Shown piece after piece: positions 44,224 through 53,348 of a stretch of 64,000 nucleotides of DNA; position 1 is the stretch's first letter, and each line of letters starts with the position of its first letter. The position numbers and the translations under genes were made by a program. Origin of the DNA: Micromonospora ferruginea (GTDB lineage Bacteria > Actinomycetota > Actinomycetes > Mycobacteriales > Micromonosporaceae). Below the pieces are notes generated by a model. The model saw only the letters and a list, made by a program, of their open reading frames with translations. It did no database searches and was not told where the DNA came from. The stretch lies in the NCBI RefSeq assembly GCF_013694245.2, contig NZ_CP059322.2, positions 554,001 through 618,000 of the forward strand, written 5' to 3'.

Positions 44224-44940
44224 TCAGCTCGGGCCCAGCCGGCGCTGCCGCTCGGCCCGCCACCACCGGTGGATGATGAGCACGCTGGCGATCAGGCCGA
44301 GGCTGGCCGGGGCGGCGGCGTACCAGTTGATCGAGCCGGGGCTGCTCACCGCCGCGCCGATCGCGGCGTAGCCGATGGCGGTGGGGGCAGAGGCGATCAC
44401 GCTGCCGGCCAGGAACGGCAGCACCCGCGCCCCGGTGGTGCCGTAGCCGTAACTGACCAGCCCGAAGCCGGCGATCGGCAGCAGCCGCACGGTGATCACC
44501 CCGAACACGCTCTGCCGGGCGAACCAGCCGTCGAGCCGGGCCAGCCGGCCGCGGACCCGCTCGGCCACGAAGTCGCGGCCCAGCAGCCGGCCGACCGCGA
44601 AGCCGAGCGCCGCCGCGAGCAGCGCCGCGCCGAGCGCGTACGCGGCGCCCTGCACCGGGCCGAAGATCGCGCCGGAGGCCAGCGTGACGAACGTCCGGGG
44701 CACCAGCGCCACCAGCAGCAGCGCGCCGCCGACGACGGCCGCGACCGGGGCGTAGCCGCCGAGCGTGTCGGCGAGCCGGGGCAGGTCGGCCGCGTCCGGC
44801 CGGGGCACCACCAGCAGCGTGACCGCGAACGCGGCGAGCAGCAGGAGCAACAGCCCGAACCGGCGCGCCGACGGCTGCCTGAGCAGCCCGACGAGCCGGC
44901 GGGTCACCGGTCGCCGCCCCGGTCGGGCGGCGCCGGTCAT
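44224..44940 (-). CDS. TVP38/TMEM64 (DedA-like VTT) membrane protein
   Basis: 238 aa with about six helices. The VTT motif region is VPRTFVTLASGAIFGPVQGA (about residues 80-100), then RLLPIAGFGLVSYGYG and a C-terminal pore-like helix pair. VTT proteins scramble or flip lipids, and some recycle undecaprenyl phosphate; that link would suit its peptidoglycan-precursor neighbours. It overlaps gatD by 4 bp. Confidence 0.85.
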   Translation of the reverse strand: MTGAARPGRRPVTRRLVGLLRQPSARRFGLLLLLLAAFAVTLLVVPRPDAADLPRLADTLGGYAPVAAVVGGALLLVALVPRTFVTLASGAIFGPVQGAAYALGAALLAAALGFAVGRLLGRDFVAERVRGRLARLDGWFARQSVFGVITVRLLPIAGFGLVSYGYGTTGARVLPFLAGSVIASAPTAIGYAAIGAAVSSPGSINWYAAAPASLGLIASVLIIHRWWRAERQRRLGPS

Positions 44941-45659
44941 GCCCGGGCGGCGGCGGCCACCGCGTTGCGGCGCTCGGACCGGAGCCGGTCGGCCCAGGTG
45001 TCGTCGAGCGGGGGGAGCTGGTGGATGCCGGTGGCCCAGCGCAGCAGCAGGTCGGCCAGGTCGGGGTTGCGGGCCAGCGCCGGACCGTGCGAATAGGTGC
45101 CGAGCAGCTTGCCCCGCCAGGCGCCCTCGGTGGCGCCGTCGTTGCCGACCCCGGCGGTCACCCGGGCCAGCGGCGACACGCCCGGGCCGAGGTGGGTGCG
45201 TCCACCGTGGTTCTCGAACCCGCTCAGGTGCGGGACGCCCAGCCGGGGGTCGACCTCGCCGGCCAGCTCGCCGACCGCCCGGGTCGGGCCCCGGTCGGAG
45301 GAGAGGTCGAGCAGCTCCAGGCCGGTGCAGCGGGTGCCCTTGGCGAAGAAGGAGGTGCCGAGCAACTGGTAGCCGGCGCAGACGCCGAACACCACCGACC
45401 CCTGGGCCACCGCCCGGTGCAGGCCGCCGTCGGCGAGCAGCCGCTGGGCGCCCAGCGCCTGCGGGCCGTCCTCGCCGCCGCCGATCAGGTAGATGTCGGC
45501 GGTGGCGGGCAGCCGCTGGTCGGAGCGGACCTCCAGCATCTCGACGGGCATGCCGCGCAACTGGGCGCGGCGGGCCAGGATCAGCGCGTTGCCCCGGTCG
45601 CCGTAGGTGGACAGCAGGTCGGGATAGACCCAGACGATGCGCAGGCTCTCAGTTGACAC
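44937..45659 (-). CDS. gatD: Lipid II isoglutaminyl synthase, glutaminase subunit
   Basis: 240 aa. Class I glutamine amidotransferase fold with nucleophile Cys in VVFGVCAGYQLLG (about residue 94) and His in LGTYSHGPALARN; N-terminal VYPDLLSTYGDRGN is characteristic. GatD supplies ammonia to MurT, which amidates the D-Glu of lipid II to D-isoglutamine. Its start overlaps murT by 11 bp. Confidence 0.93.
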   Translation of the reverse strand: MSTESLRIVWVYPDLLSTYGDRGNALILARRAQLRGMPVEMLEVRSDQRLPATADIYLIGGGEDGPQALGAQRLLADGGLHRAVAQGSVVFGVCAGYQLLGTSFFAKGTRCTGLELLDLSSDRGPTRAVGELAGEVDPRLGVPHLSGFENHGGRTHLGPGVSPLARVTAGVGNDGATEGAWRGKLLGTYSHGPALARNPDLADLLLRWATGIHQLPPLDDTWADRLRSERRNAVAAAARA

Positions 45660-46911
45660 GGTCCAGCTCCGCTCGGATGTCCTGGAAGGCGGTGTAGTTG
45701 GCGATGACCTCCAGCCGGCCCGGCGGCACCGCCCGGACCGCCTTGTCGAACGTCCGCACGTGCCGGAACGGCACGCCGTTGACGTCGAGGCGCACCGCCA
45801 GGTCGTACGCCCGGTCGCCGGTGATCAGCACCTGCCGCCCCGCCAGCGGCGAGAAGTCGACGTCGAACAGCCATGACGTGTCCAGCCCGTCGGGGTCACG
45901 CGCGTTGATCGAGAGCAGGGTCGGCGCGACGTCGGCCATGTCGAACGCCTCCAGCCAGCTCGCCGGGTTCTTGGCCAGCAGCAGCCGGATGTTGCGCCCG
46001 TCCCGCTCCACCTGGGCGTAGCGGCCGGCCACCGAGGTGACCGTGCCCAGCCGGGAGACCGCGTCCACCGGGCGTACGCCGAACTCGGCGGCGACCGCGA
46101 GCGCGGTGGCCGCGTTGCCGAGGTTGACCTTGCCGGGGAGCTGGAGCTGGATCTTGTGCCAGGCGCCGGTGGGGTCGAGCACCCCGTCGTCCTCGACCGT
46201 CCACTGCGGCTCGGGGCGGCGCAGCGGGCAGCCGGTGCACCACCACTGCCCGCCGGAGCGCTGGATGGTGGAGCCGCACTCGGGGCAGACCCACGAGTCG
46301 TCGTGCCAGCGCTGGCCGGCGCTGAACCAGGTGACGTGCGGCGGCACGTGACCCTGGGCCGGGTCGGCGGGCGGCGTCGAGGCCCAGACCACCATCGGGT
46401 CGTCGGCGTTGGCGACCACCCGCACCTTCGGGTGCCGGACCAGCGCGGCGCGCCAGAGCTGCGCCATCATGGCGACCTCCTTGGCGCGGTCGAGCTGGTC
46501 GCGGGAGAGGTTGAGCAGCGCCACCACGTGCGGCTCGGTCGCCTCCAGCACCTGGGCCAGGTAGTGCTCGTCCACCTCCAGCACGGCGTAGGGCGTGCTG
46601 CCGGCCTTGGCCAGCGCCGAGGTGTGCCCGGTGGGCATGTTGGCGCCGAAGGCGTTGGAGGCGACCCGGCCCAGCACGCCGACCGCGGCGGTGGTCAGCC
46701 GGGTGGTGGTGGTCTTGCCGTTGGTGCCGGACACCAGGGCGATGGCGCGCCCGGCCGAGAGGTGGGCGAGCAGGTCGGGATCGATCTTGAGGCCGATCCA
46801 GCCGCCGATCACCGAGCCGTCGCCACGACCCGCGGCCCGCGACAGCGCCGCGGCGGTGCGCGACACGGAGCTGGCCACCTTTGCCCGCATGGGCATCTTC
46901 GCGTCCGTCAC
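45649..46911 (-). CDS. murT: Lipid II isoglutaminyl synthase, Mur-ligase-like subunit
   Basis: 420 aa from GTG 46911 ([12 protein letters not shown]); ATG 46896 and 46890 are alternatives. ATP loop [15 protein letters not shown]; Mur-ligase middle domain [10 protein letters not shown]; and the MurT-specific four-cysteine zinc ribbon [12 protein letters not shown]...WWCTGCPLR (about residues 205-230). It works with GatD on the inner membrane face. It is divergent from mraZ, putting lipid II amidation next to the dcw cluster. Confidence 0.93.
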   Translation of the reverse strand: MTDAKMPMRAKVASSVSRTAAALSRAAGRGDGSVIGGWIGLKIDPDLLAHLSAGRAIALVSGTNGKTTTTRLTTAAVGVLGRVASNAFGANMPTGHTSALAKAGSTPYAVLEVDEHYLAQVLEATEPHVVALLNLSRDQLDRAKEVAMMAQLWRAALVRHPKVRVVANADDPMVVWASTPPADPAQGHVPPHVTWFSAGQRWHDDSWVCPECGSTIQRSGGQWWCTGCPLRRPEPQWTVEDDGVLDPTGAWHKIQLQLPGKVNLGNAATALAVAAEFGVRPVDAVSRLGTVTSVAGRYAQVERDGRNIRLLLAKNPASWLEAFDMADVAPTLLSINARDPDGLDTSWLFDVDFSPLAGRQVLITGDRAYDLAVRLDVNGVPFRHVRTFDKAVRAVPPGRLEVIANYTAFQDIRAELDRVN

Positions 46912-46924
46912 CCGAGCGAGGTTA
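46912..46924 (-). promoter_or_regulatory. Leaderless -10 of murT
   Basis: TAACCT on the minus strand (46924-46919) ends 7 nt before GTG 46911. Confidence 0.55.
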
Positions 46925-47056
46925 CCGGACCACGACCGCCGCCAGATCGCCGCCGACGGCGAACCGTTCGGGCGGGGACGGCGCGGTGGACGGCCGGAGC
47001 GTCCTCCTCCGGACGGCGGCGGTCGATGTCGGGTACTGGACGCCCGGCGGGGCCGT

Positions 47057-47079
47057 CCACCCCCTCCACTCCGCCCCAC
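47057..47079 (-). promoter_or_regulatory. Second, inverted set of MraZ-like GTGG boxes
   Basis: CCAC at 47057-47060, 47066-47069 and 47076-47079 (GTGG on the minus strand) at 9-10 bp spacing, about 70 bp upstream of the main set. The remaining gene-free sequence 46925-47135 shows nothing further. Confidence 0.4.
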
Positions 47080-47135
47080 CCGCATTGACGTGCGGTTTTG
47101 CGCGCGGACACGCCGCGCCGAAGCGGCGATTCTGG

Positions 47136-47165
47136 TTGCAGGTGGAGGGAAGTGGAGTAGAGTGG
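47136..47165 (+). promoter_or_regulatory. mraZ promoter overlapping three MraZ boxes
   Basis: -35 TTGCAG (47136-47141), 16-bp spacer, -10 TAGAGT (47158-47163). GTGG repeats at 47142, 47152 and 47162 are exactly 10 bp apart, as expected for the MraZ ring. They lie on the spacer and -10, consistent with autorepression. The transcript would have a leader of about 80 nt. Confidence 0.7.
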
Positions 47166-47251
47166 GGCGCGATGGTGAGGCCGGGAGGGCCACACCGGCC
47201 CGGGGGGTCAGCGGCGCCGCGAACGCCGCTCAGGGCGAGGGGGTTGGGCCG

Positions 47252-47683
47252 ATGTTCCTCGGCACCCACACTCCGCGCCTGGACGACAAAGGCCGGTTGA
47301 TCCTGCCGGCCAAGTTCCGGGATGAGCTGGCGGGGGGTGTCGTGATCACCAAAGGGCAGGAGCGCTGTCTCTACGTCTTCCCGATGCCCGAGTTCCAGCG
47401 CATCGCGGACCAGTTGCGCGCGCAACCGATGACCAGCAAGGCGGCCCGGGCCTACAGCCGGGTCTTCTTCGCCAGCGCGCACGACGAGGTGCCGGACAAG
47501 CAGGGGCGGGTCACGATTCCCGGGCACCTGCGGTCGTACGCGGCCCTCGACCGGGAGCTGGTCGTGATCGGGGCGAGCACCCGGGTGGAGATCTGGGACA
47601 GGGCGGCCTGGGAGGCCTACCTCGCGGAGAGCGAAGACGACTTCGCCGACATCGAGGAGGGGGTGCTGCCCGGCGGTCTGTAG
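47252..47683 (+). CDS. mraZ: MraZ, transcriptional regulator of the dcw cluster
   Basis: 143 aa with two AbrB-like SpoVT domains: [20 protein letters not shown] (about residue 2) and [20 protein letters not shown] (about 75). The DxKGR and DxQGR motifs contact the GTGG repeats. First gene of the division and cell wall cluster; it likely represses its own promoter. Confidence 0.95.
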   Translation: MFLGTHTPRLDDKGRLILPAKFRDELAGGVVITKGQERCLYVFPMPEFQRIADQLRAQPMTSKAARAYSRVFFASAHDEVPDKQGRVTIPGHLRSYAALDRELVVIGASTRVEIWDRAAWEAYLAESEDDFADIEEGVLPGGL

Positions 47684-47730
47684 GGCGTGACGGCGCCCGA
47701 CGTACTGCGAGATCTCCAGCCGCTTTCGAG

Positions 47731-47760
47731 TTCCTGGCACCCCTTCCCCGGTGCCAGGCG
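47731..47760 (+). ncRNA. Candidate mraW-type cis-regulatory RNA hairpin
   Basis: CCTGGCACC (47733-47741) and GGTGCCAGG (47750-47758) form a perfect 9-bp stem with an 8-nt CCTTCCCC loop in the mraZ-rsmH gap. Actinobacteria have a described mraW RNA motif upstream of mraW/rsmH; position and a strong stem fit, but I cannot score it against the family model. The rest of the 205-bp gap holds no gene. Confidence 0.5.
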
Positions 47761-47888
47761 CACGATCCGACACGGAGGGCCGCGGCCTCCGGCGGGCGGG
47801 GAGCGGATGGGGATCTGGCGGTATGGCGAGGCGTCGTGACGGCGACGGACACGTGGACGGAATCGGTTTTCGAGCAGTGGGGGTCGAC

Positions 47889-48947
47889 ATGGGGGAGCTG
47901 CGCGGCACGCACGTGCCGGTGCTGCTCGAGCGGTGTCTCGAGCTGCTGGCCCCCGCGCTGGGCCGCCCCGGCCGGACCGTGCACGTCGACGCCACGCTCG
48001 GCCTGGCCGGGCACGCCGAGGCGGTGCTCACGGCGCACCCGGAGACGATCCTCGTCGGCCTGGACCGGGACACCGAGGCGCTCGCCCACGCGCGGGTCCG
48101 CCTGGCCCGGTTCGCCGACCGGATCCACCTGGAGCACGCCGTCTACGACGAGCTGCCCGAGGTGCTGGACCGGCTCGGCTATCCGGCGATCGACGGCGTG
48201 CTGTTCGATCTCGGCGTCTCGTCGCTGCAACTGGACGCGCCCGACCGCGGGTTCGCCTACGCGCAGGACGCGCCGCTGGACATGCGGATGGACCAGACCC
48301 GGGGGGTGACCGCCGAGGAGGTGGTCAACAGCTACGGCCACCCGGAGCTGGCCCGCCTGCTGCGGGTGTACGGCGAGGAGAAGTTCGCCGGCAAGATCGC
48401 GTCGGCGATCATCCGGGAGCGCGAGCGGACCCGGATCACGTCGTCGGCCCGGTTGGCGGAGCTGGTCCGGGACGCGATTCCGGCGCCAGCCCGACGAACG
48501 GGCGGACACCCGGCAAAGAGAACGTTTCAGGCTTTACGGATCGAGGTAAACAGAGAACTGGCGGCGCTGGAGACGGCGCTGCCGGCCGCTCTGGACAAGC
48601 TCACCGTGGGCGGCCGCATGGTGGTCCTGTCCTACCACTCGCTGGAGGACCGGCTCACCAAGCAGGCGCTCGCCGACCGGGTCCGCAGCAAGGGCCCGGT
48701 CGACCTTCCGGTCGAACTGCCCGGGTCGGGCCCGACGTTCCGGCTGTTGAGCCGGGGCGCCGAGCTTCCCGGGGAGGCGGAGGTGGCCGCGAACCCGCGG
48801 GCCGCCTCGGTGCGGCTGCGGGCCGCGGAACGGCTCGATCCGGAGGCGACCCGGCAGGGGCGTACCGACCGCGAACGGTACCGCCGCCGGGTGAAGGCGA
48901 TGCACCAACCGGGGAACGGGACGGACGAGGAGGGGGAGGGGACATGA
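47889..48947 (+). CDS. rsmH: 16S rRNA (cytosine-1402 N4)-methyltransferase
   Basis: 352 aa from ATG 47889 ([17 protein letters not shown]). SAM site [17 protein letters not shown], then [12 protein letters not shown] and [20 protein letters not shown]; late motif [16 protein letters not shown]. It methylates the ribosomal P site. Its frame is open upstream to 47751, but that part overlaps the leader hairpin. It overlaps ftsL by 4 bp. Confidence 0.95.
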   Translation: MGELRGTHVPVLLERCLELLAPALGRPGRTVHVDATLGLAGHAEAVLTAHPETILVGLDRDTEALAHARVRLARFADRIHLEHAVYDELPEVLDRLGYPAIDGVLFDLGVSSLQLDAPDRGFAYAQDAPLDMRMDQTRGVTAEEVVNSYGHPELARLLRVYGEEKFAGKIASAIIRERERTRITSSARLAELVRDAIPAPARRTGGHPAKRTFQALRIEVNRELAALETALPAALDKLTVGGRMVVLSYHSLEDRLTKQALADRVRSKGPVDLPVELPGSGPTFRLLSRGAELPGEAEVAANPRAASVRLRAAERLDPEATRQGRTDRERYRRRVKAMHQPGNGTDEEGEGT

Positions 48948-49528
48948 ACGTCGAGAAGCGCGACGGCCGGGGGGCCGTCGGGCAGCGCGCACCGCGGTCG
49001 GGGGGCCGGACCACGGCGCGCACCACACGAGACACGACGACGACCGCGGCCGACCGCCGGGAGGGGACCCGCGCCCGGGGGGCACGCGAGTACCCGACGG
49101 CGGGCAGCGCCGCGCTGCGTCCGGCCGAGCGGACCCGGGTCACCACGCCGGCCGCGCCGCGGCTGCGGGTCGCCCCGCCGCCGCCGATCCGGGTGCCGCG
49201 AGCGCCCTTCGTCGGGATGATCCTGGTGCTCGTGGTCGGCGGGGTGCTCGGCATCCTGGCGGTCAACACCAAGATCAATGAGAACGCGTTCCGGCTGGAG
49301 CGGCTCCAGCAGCAGCAGGCCAAGCTCGACGTGGACGAGCAGGAGCTGAAGAAGGAGATCGCCGACCAGAAGGCGCCGGGCAACCTCACCGCCAACGCCC
49401 GCAAGCTGGGCCTGGTGGAGTCGGACGACCCGGCGTACATCCGGCTGCCGGACGGCCGGACGATCGGCGTGCCGCACCCCGCGGAGGGCGCGCCGGCCGG
49501 CGCCGGCCAGCAGGGCAACGGAGGCTGA
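48944..49528 (+). CDS. ftsL: FtsL-like division protein
   Basis: 194 aa from ATG 48944. A long, charged, Arg/Thr/Pro-rich cytosolic N-terminus (about 86 residues), one membrane helix ([20 protein letters not shown]) and a coiled coil ([20 protein letters not shown]) typical of FtsL/DivIC septum initiators. Identity rests on topology and position between rsmH and ftsI rather than sequence similarity. FtsL bridges FtsQ/FtsB and FtsW/FtsI. Confidence 0.85.
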   Translation: MNVEKRDGRGAVGQRAPRSGGRTTARTTRDTTTTAADRREGTRARGAREYPTAGSAALRPAERTRVTTPAAPRLRVAPPPPIRVPRAPFVGMILVLVVGGVLGILAVNTKINENAFRLERLQQQQAKLDVDEQELKKEIADQKAPGNLTANARKLGLVESDDPAYIRLPDGRTIGVPHPAEGAPAGAGQQGNGG

Positions 49529-49531
49529 GCG

Positions 49532-51733
49532 GTGCCGCCGAGATCGGACGAGCCGCGCCGGGACCCCACGGGCTCCCGGCGCGGCTCGTCGCGTGGGGCC
49601 GAGCCGCGGGAGCCGGGCGTCGGCGGGATCTCCGACGCCCGGGCGTACACCCCGCGCGGGCGGACCATCCGCGAGGGTGGCGCCGAGCAGCGGCGTACCC
49701 CGCGCAGCAGTCGCTCCGGCGACCCGTTCCGGCCGGCGTTGCAGGTGGTCGACGGCGGCCGGGCCACCCGCGCCGGCCGGCGGGAGCCGGCCACGGCCGG
49801 GGAGAGCGGCCGGGCCGGCCGCCGGACGGCGGGCGGTCGCGCCGGCGTGGTGCGGACCGTCTCCACCCGCCCGGTGCACGAGCCGTTCGACGACGAGGAC
49901 GACCCGCCGCCGCGCCGCCGGCCCGGCCCGCGCCGCCCGGCGGCCCGCCGGCCGGTCCGCAAGCCCCGCCGGCCGCCCCGGCTGGGCGACCCGCGCCGGC
50001 GGCTGCGGCTGGCCACGGTGTTGGCCCTGACGCTGTTCGCCAGCATCGGCGTCCGGCTGGTCTATCTCCAGATGGCGGACAGCCCGGCGTACGCCGACGG
50101 CGGCCTGCCCAACCGGATCGCGGTGGTCGAGCTGCCGGCCCCGCGCGGCGCCATCCTCGACCGCACCGGCGAGCCGCTGGCGCACAGCGTGGAGGCGCGC
50201 TACGTCTTCGCCGACCCGACCCGGGTCAAGGACCGGTTCGCCACCGCGCGGGCGCTCTCCCCGCTGCTCGGCGTGCCGGCGTCGGAGCTGGCCGACAGGA
50301 TGCGGCGGAGCAAGCGGCCCGGCACCGACATCGACCTGCAGTTCGTCTACCTGGCCCGGGGCGTCGAGATCGGCACCGCCAAGCAGATCATGGCGCTCGA
50401 CCTGGCCGGCATCGGCACGCACCGCGACGAGCGGCGCGAGGTGCCCGGCGGTGACCTGGCGGCCAACATGATCGGCTTCGTCAGCCAGGACATGAACGGC
50501 CTGGAGGGCCTGGAGGCCAAGTACGACGACGTGCTGCGCGGCCAAGCCGGCAAGCGGACCTACGAGGTGGGCCTGGGTGACCTGGCCGCACCCATCCCGG
50601 GCGGCTACAGCAGCACCACCCAGCCGAAGCCGGGCAGCTCGCTGCAGCTCACCATCGACCGGGACCTGCAGTTCATGACACAGCGGATCCTGGCCAAGCA
50701 GGTGGCCCAGGCCAAGGGCAGCGTCGCCGCGGCGGTGATCCTGGACGTCCCCACCGGGGAGGTGCTGGCCCAGGCCAGCCAGCCCACCTACGACGCGGCC
50801 GACCCGGCCAAGGTCAACTCGCCGGCCGACCGGGACGACGCGGCCACCAGCTTCGTGGTGGACCCCGGCTCGATCCACAAGGCGATCACCTACGGCGCGG
50901 CGCTCCAGGAGGGCGTGATCACGCCGGACACCACGTTCCCGGTCGCCAATACCGTGGTCCTGGGCGGTGTGCCGTTCGAGGACACGCACCACGCGAACGG
51001 CCGCGTCATGAGCATCCCGGGGATGCTCGCGTTCTCGTCCAACATCGCGACCATCGAGATCGCCGACAAGCTGGGCAAGGACCGGCTGATCGACTACCAG
51101 AAGCGGTTCGGGCTGGGCCAGCCGACCGGCGAGGGCCTGCCCGGCGAGGCGTCCGGCCGGCTGCTCCCGGCCGACGAGTGGAGCGGGTCGTCGTACGGGT
51201 CGGTGCCGATCGGGCACAGCGTGGACGCCACCCCGTTGCAGATGGCCGCCGCCTACAACGCCATCGCCAACAACGGCACGTACGTGCAGCCGCACCTGGT
51301 CAAGGAGACGATCGGCCCGGACGGCAAGGGCACCCCGAGCGCCGCACCGGCCACCCGATCGGTGCTCAGCCCGGCCAACGCGGCCGACCTGCGCCGGATG
51401 CTGGAGGCGGTCACCACCGTGGACGGCCCGGACGGGCGGGCCACCGGCCTGGCCGCCGCGGTGCCCGGCTACCGGGTGGCCGGCAAGACCGGCACCGGCC
51501 TGCGCTACGACAACGGCAAGAAGCAGCCGGGCGAGGTCGGCTCGTTCATCGGGATGGCCCCGGCGGAGAAGCCCCGCTACGTGGTGGCGGTCTTCGTCTG
51601 GAGCCCCGGCGGCGAGGGCGGCGCGGTCGCCGCGCCGGCGTTCCGCGAGATGATGGGCTTCACCCTGCGTCACTACCGGGTGCCCCCGTCGCTCACCGAC
51701 AAGTCCCCGAAGTTCGAGGTCTTTCCGCGCTGA
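49532..51733 (+). CDS. ftsI: Septal peptidoglycan transpeptidase (class B PBP)
   Basis: 733 aa from GTG 49532. A long basic N-terminal cytosolic region (about 155 residues) is followed by a membrane helix (ATVLALTLFASIGVRLVYL), a dimerisation domain starting LPAPRGAILDRTGEPLAHS, and the transpeptidase domain with SxxK as DPGSIHKAITYG, SxN as AFSSNIATIE and KTGT as VAGKTGTGLRYD. No C-terminal PASTA domain. It cross-links septal wall with FtsW. Confidence 0.95.
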   Translation: MPPRSDEPRRDPTGSRRGSSRGAEPREPGVGGISDARAYTPRGRTIREGGAEQRRTPRSSRSGDPFRPALQVVDGGRATRAGRREPATAGESGRAGRRTAGGRAGVVRTVSTRPVHEPFDDEDDPPPRRRPGPRRPAARRPVRKPRRPPRLGDPRRRLRLATVLALTLFASIGVRLVYLQMADSPAYADGGLPNRIAVVELPAPRGAILDRTGEPLAHSVEARYVFADPTRVKDRFATARALSPLLGVPASELADRMRRSKRPGTDIDLQFVYLARGVEIGTAKQIMALDLAGIGTHRDERREVPGGDLAANMIGFVSQDMNGLEGLEAKYDDVLRGQAGKRTYEVGLGDLAAPIPGGYSSTTQPKPGSSLQLTIDRDLQFMTQRILAKQVAQAKGSVAAAVILDVPTGEVLAQASQPTYDAADPAKVNSPADRDDAATSFVVDPGSIHKAITYGAALQEGVITPDTTFPVANTVVLGGVPFEDTHHANGRVMSIPGMLAFSSNIATIEIADKLGKDRLIDYQKRFGLGQPTGEGLPGEASGRLLPADEWSGSSYGSVPIGHSVDATPLQMAAAYNAIANNGTYVQPHLVKETIGPDGKGTPSAAPATRSVLSPANAADLRRMLEAVTTVDGPDGRATGLAAAVPGYRVAGKTGTGLRYDNGKKQPGEVGSFIGMAPAEKPRYVVAVFVWSPGGEGGAVAAPAFREMMGFTLRHYRVPPSLTDKSPKFEVFPR

Positions 51734-51810
51734 GCGGGCCCGGCGGGACATCATCGGTGAGTGGCGACGAACCACCGGGGCGGCTGTGCGGTCGGAACCG
51801 GACGACCGGG

Positions 51811-51824
51811 TAGGGTCTGACGCC
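51811..51824 (+). promoter_or_regulatory. Internal leaderless promoter before murE
   Basis: TAGGGT (51811-51816) ends 8 nt before GTG 51825, within the 91-bp ftsI-murE gap. It would start a second transcript for the Mur ligase genes. Confidence 0.5.
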
Positions 51825-53348
51825 GTGTCCGGCAATCCACGTCCCGCCACCGTGCTGCCCGTCCGGCTCGGCGACCTCGCCGCCCGGCTGGCCGTTCCCA
51901 CGCCGGAGGGGGCCGCCGAGCTGGCCGTCACCGGCGTCACCCACGCCAGCCAGGAGGTCCGCCCCGGCGACCTGTACGCCGCACTGCCCGGCGCCCGCCG
52001 GCACGGCGCGGAGTTCGCCGCCGCCGCGGCCGACGCCGGCGCGGTGGCCCTGCTGACCGATCCGGCCGGCGTGCCGCTGGCCGCCGGGTCGGGCCTGCCC
52101 GTGCTGGTCGTCGACGACGCCCGGGGGGTGCTCGGTGAGGTCGCCGCCAGGATCTACGGCGACCCGACCGCGCAGCTCACCGTGATCGGGGTGACCGGCA
52201 CCGCCGGGAAGACCTCCACCAGCTACCTGATCGAGTCCGGCCTGCGCGCCGCCGGGCACACCACCGGCCTGATCGGCACCGTGGAGACCCGGCTGGGCGA
52301 CCTGGTGGTGGACAGCGTCCGGACCACCCCGGAGGCCACCGACCTGCACGCCATGCTGGCGGTGGCCCGCGAGCGCGGGGTGGACGCGGTGGTGATGGAG
52401 GTGTCCAGCCACGCGCTCGCCATGGGCCGGGTCGGCGGCGTCCGGTTCGACGTCGGCGGCTACACCAACTTCGGCTCCGACCACCTCGACTTCCACGCCG
52501 ACGAGGCGGACTACTTCGCCGCCAAGGCCCGGCTGTTCGACGGCCGCTGCCGGGTCGAGGTGCTCAACCACGACGACCCGGCGCTGCGCCCGCTGCGCAG
52601 GCCCGCCACGGTGACCTACTCGGCCGCCGGCGACCCGGAGGCCACCTGGTGGGCCGAGGAGATCGACGGCGAGGGCTACGCGCAGCGCTTCACGCTGCAC
52701 GGCCCGGACACGCCGGCGCTGCCCACCGGGGTGGCGCTGCCCGGCCGGCACAACGTGGCCAACGCGCTGCTGGCCGTCGCCACGCTGGTGGCCGCCGGGG
52801 TCGACCCGGTCACCGCGGCCGGCGGGGTGGCCGCGTGCGGCGGCGTGCCCGGCCGGCTGGAGCTGGTCAGCGGCGACGCGCCGGTGCGGGGCGTGGTCGA
52901 CTACGCGCACAAGGCGAACGCGATCGAGGCGGTGCTGGCCGCGCTGCGCGGCCTGACCGACGGCCGGCTGGTCTGCGTGGTGGGCGCCGGCGGCGACCGA
53001 GACCGCGGCAAGCGGCCGGTGATGGGCGAGGTGGCCGCCCGGGGGGCGGACGTGGTGCTGGTGACCGACGACAACCCGCGGACCGAGGACCCGGCCACGA
53101 TCCGGGCCGAGGTGCTGGCCGGCGCATATGCGGCCACCACGTCGGCCCGCGTCATCGAGGTGCCCGGCCGGCGGGCGGCGATCGAGGAGGCGGTCCGGGT
53201 GGCCGAACCGGGTGATGTGGTGGCGGTGCTGGGCAAGGGCCAGGAGCGCGGCCAGGAGATCGGCGGCGAGGTGCTGCCGTTCGACGACCGGGTGGAGCTG
53301 GCGACCGCGCTGCGCGCCCGCTTCGGCGACCTGGTGGGTCAGCGGTGA
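51825..53348 (+). CDS. murE: UDP-MurNAc-tripeptide synthetase (meso-DAP adding)
   Basis: 507 aa from GTG 51825. ATP loop VIGVTGTAGKTSTSYLIES, ligase motif VMEVSSHALAMGRV, and the diaminopimelate-specifying motif DDNPRTEDP near residue 410. It adds the third peptide residue to UDP-MurNAc-L-Ala-D-Glu. It overlaps murF by 4 bp (GTGA). Confidence 0.95.
   Translation: MSGNPRPATVLPVRLGDLAARLAVPTPEGAAELAVTGVTHASQEVRPGDLYAALPGARRHGAEFAAAAADAGAVALLTDPAGVPLAAGSGLPVLVVDDARGVLGEVAARIYGDPTAQLTVIGVTGTAGKTSTSYLIESGLRAAGHTTGLIGTVETRLGDLVVDSVRTTPEATDLHAMLAVARERGVDAVVMEVSSHALAMGRVGGVRFDVGGYTNFGSDHLDFHADEADYFAAKARLFDGRCRVEVLNHDDPALRPLRRPATVTYSAAGDPEATWWAEEIDGEGYAQRFTLHGPDTPALPTGVALPGRHNVANALLAVATLVAAGVDPVTAAGGVAACGGVPGRLELVSGDAPVRGVVDYAHKANAIEAVLAALRGLTDGRLVCVVGAGGDRDRGKRPVMGEVAARGADVVLVTDDNPRTEDPATIRAEVLAGAYAATTSARVIEVPGRRAAIEEAVRVAEPGDVVAVLGKGQERGQEIGGEVLPFDDRVELATALRARFGDLVGQR

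Noticed and set aside
47172..47251. ATG at 47172, 8 nt after the mraZ -10, as a leaderless start
   Set aside because: Its frame runs across the mraZ start in another phase with low-complexity product ([12 protein letters not shown]). mraZ at 47252 has the full family N-terminus.
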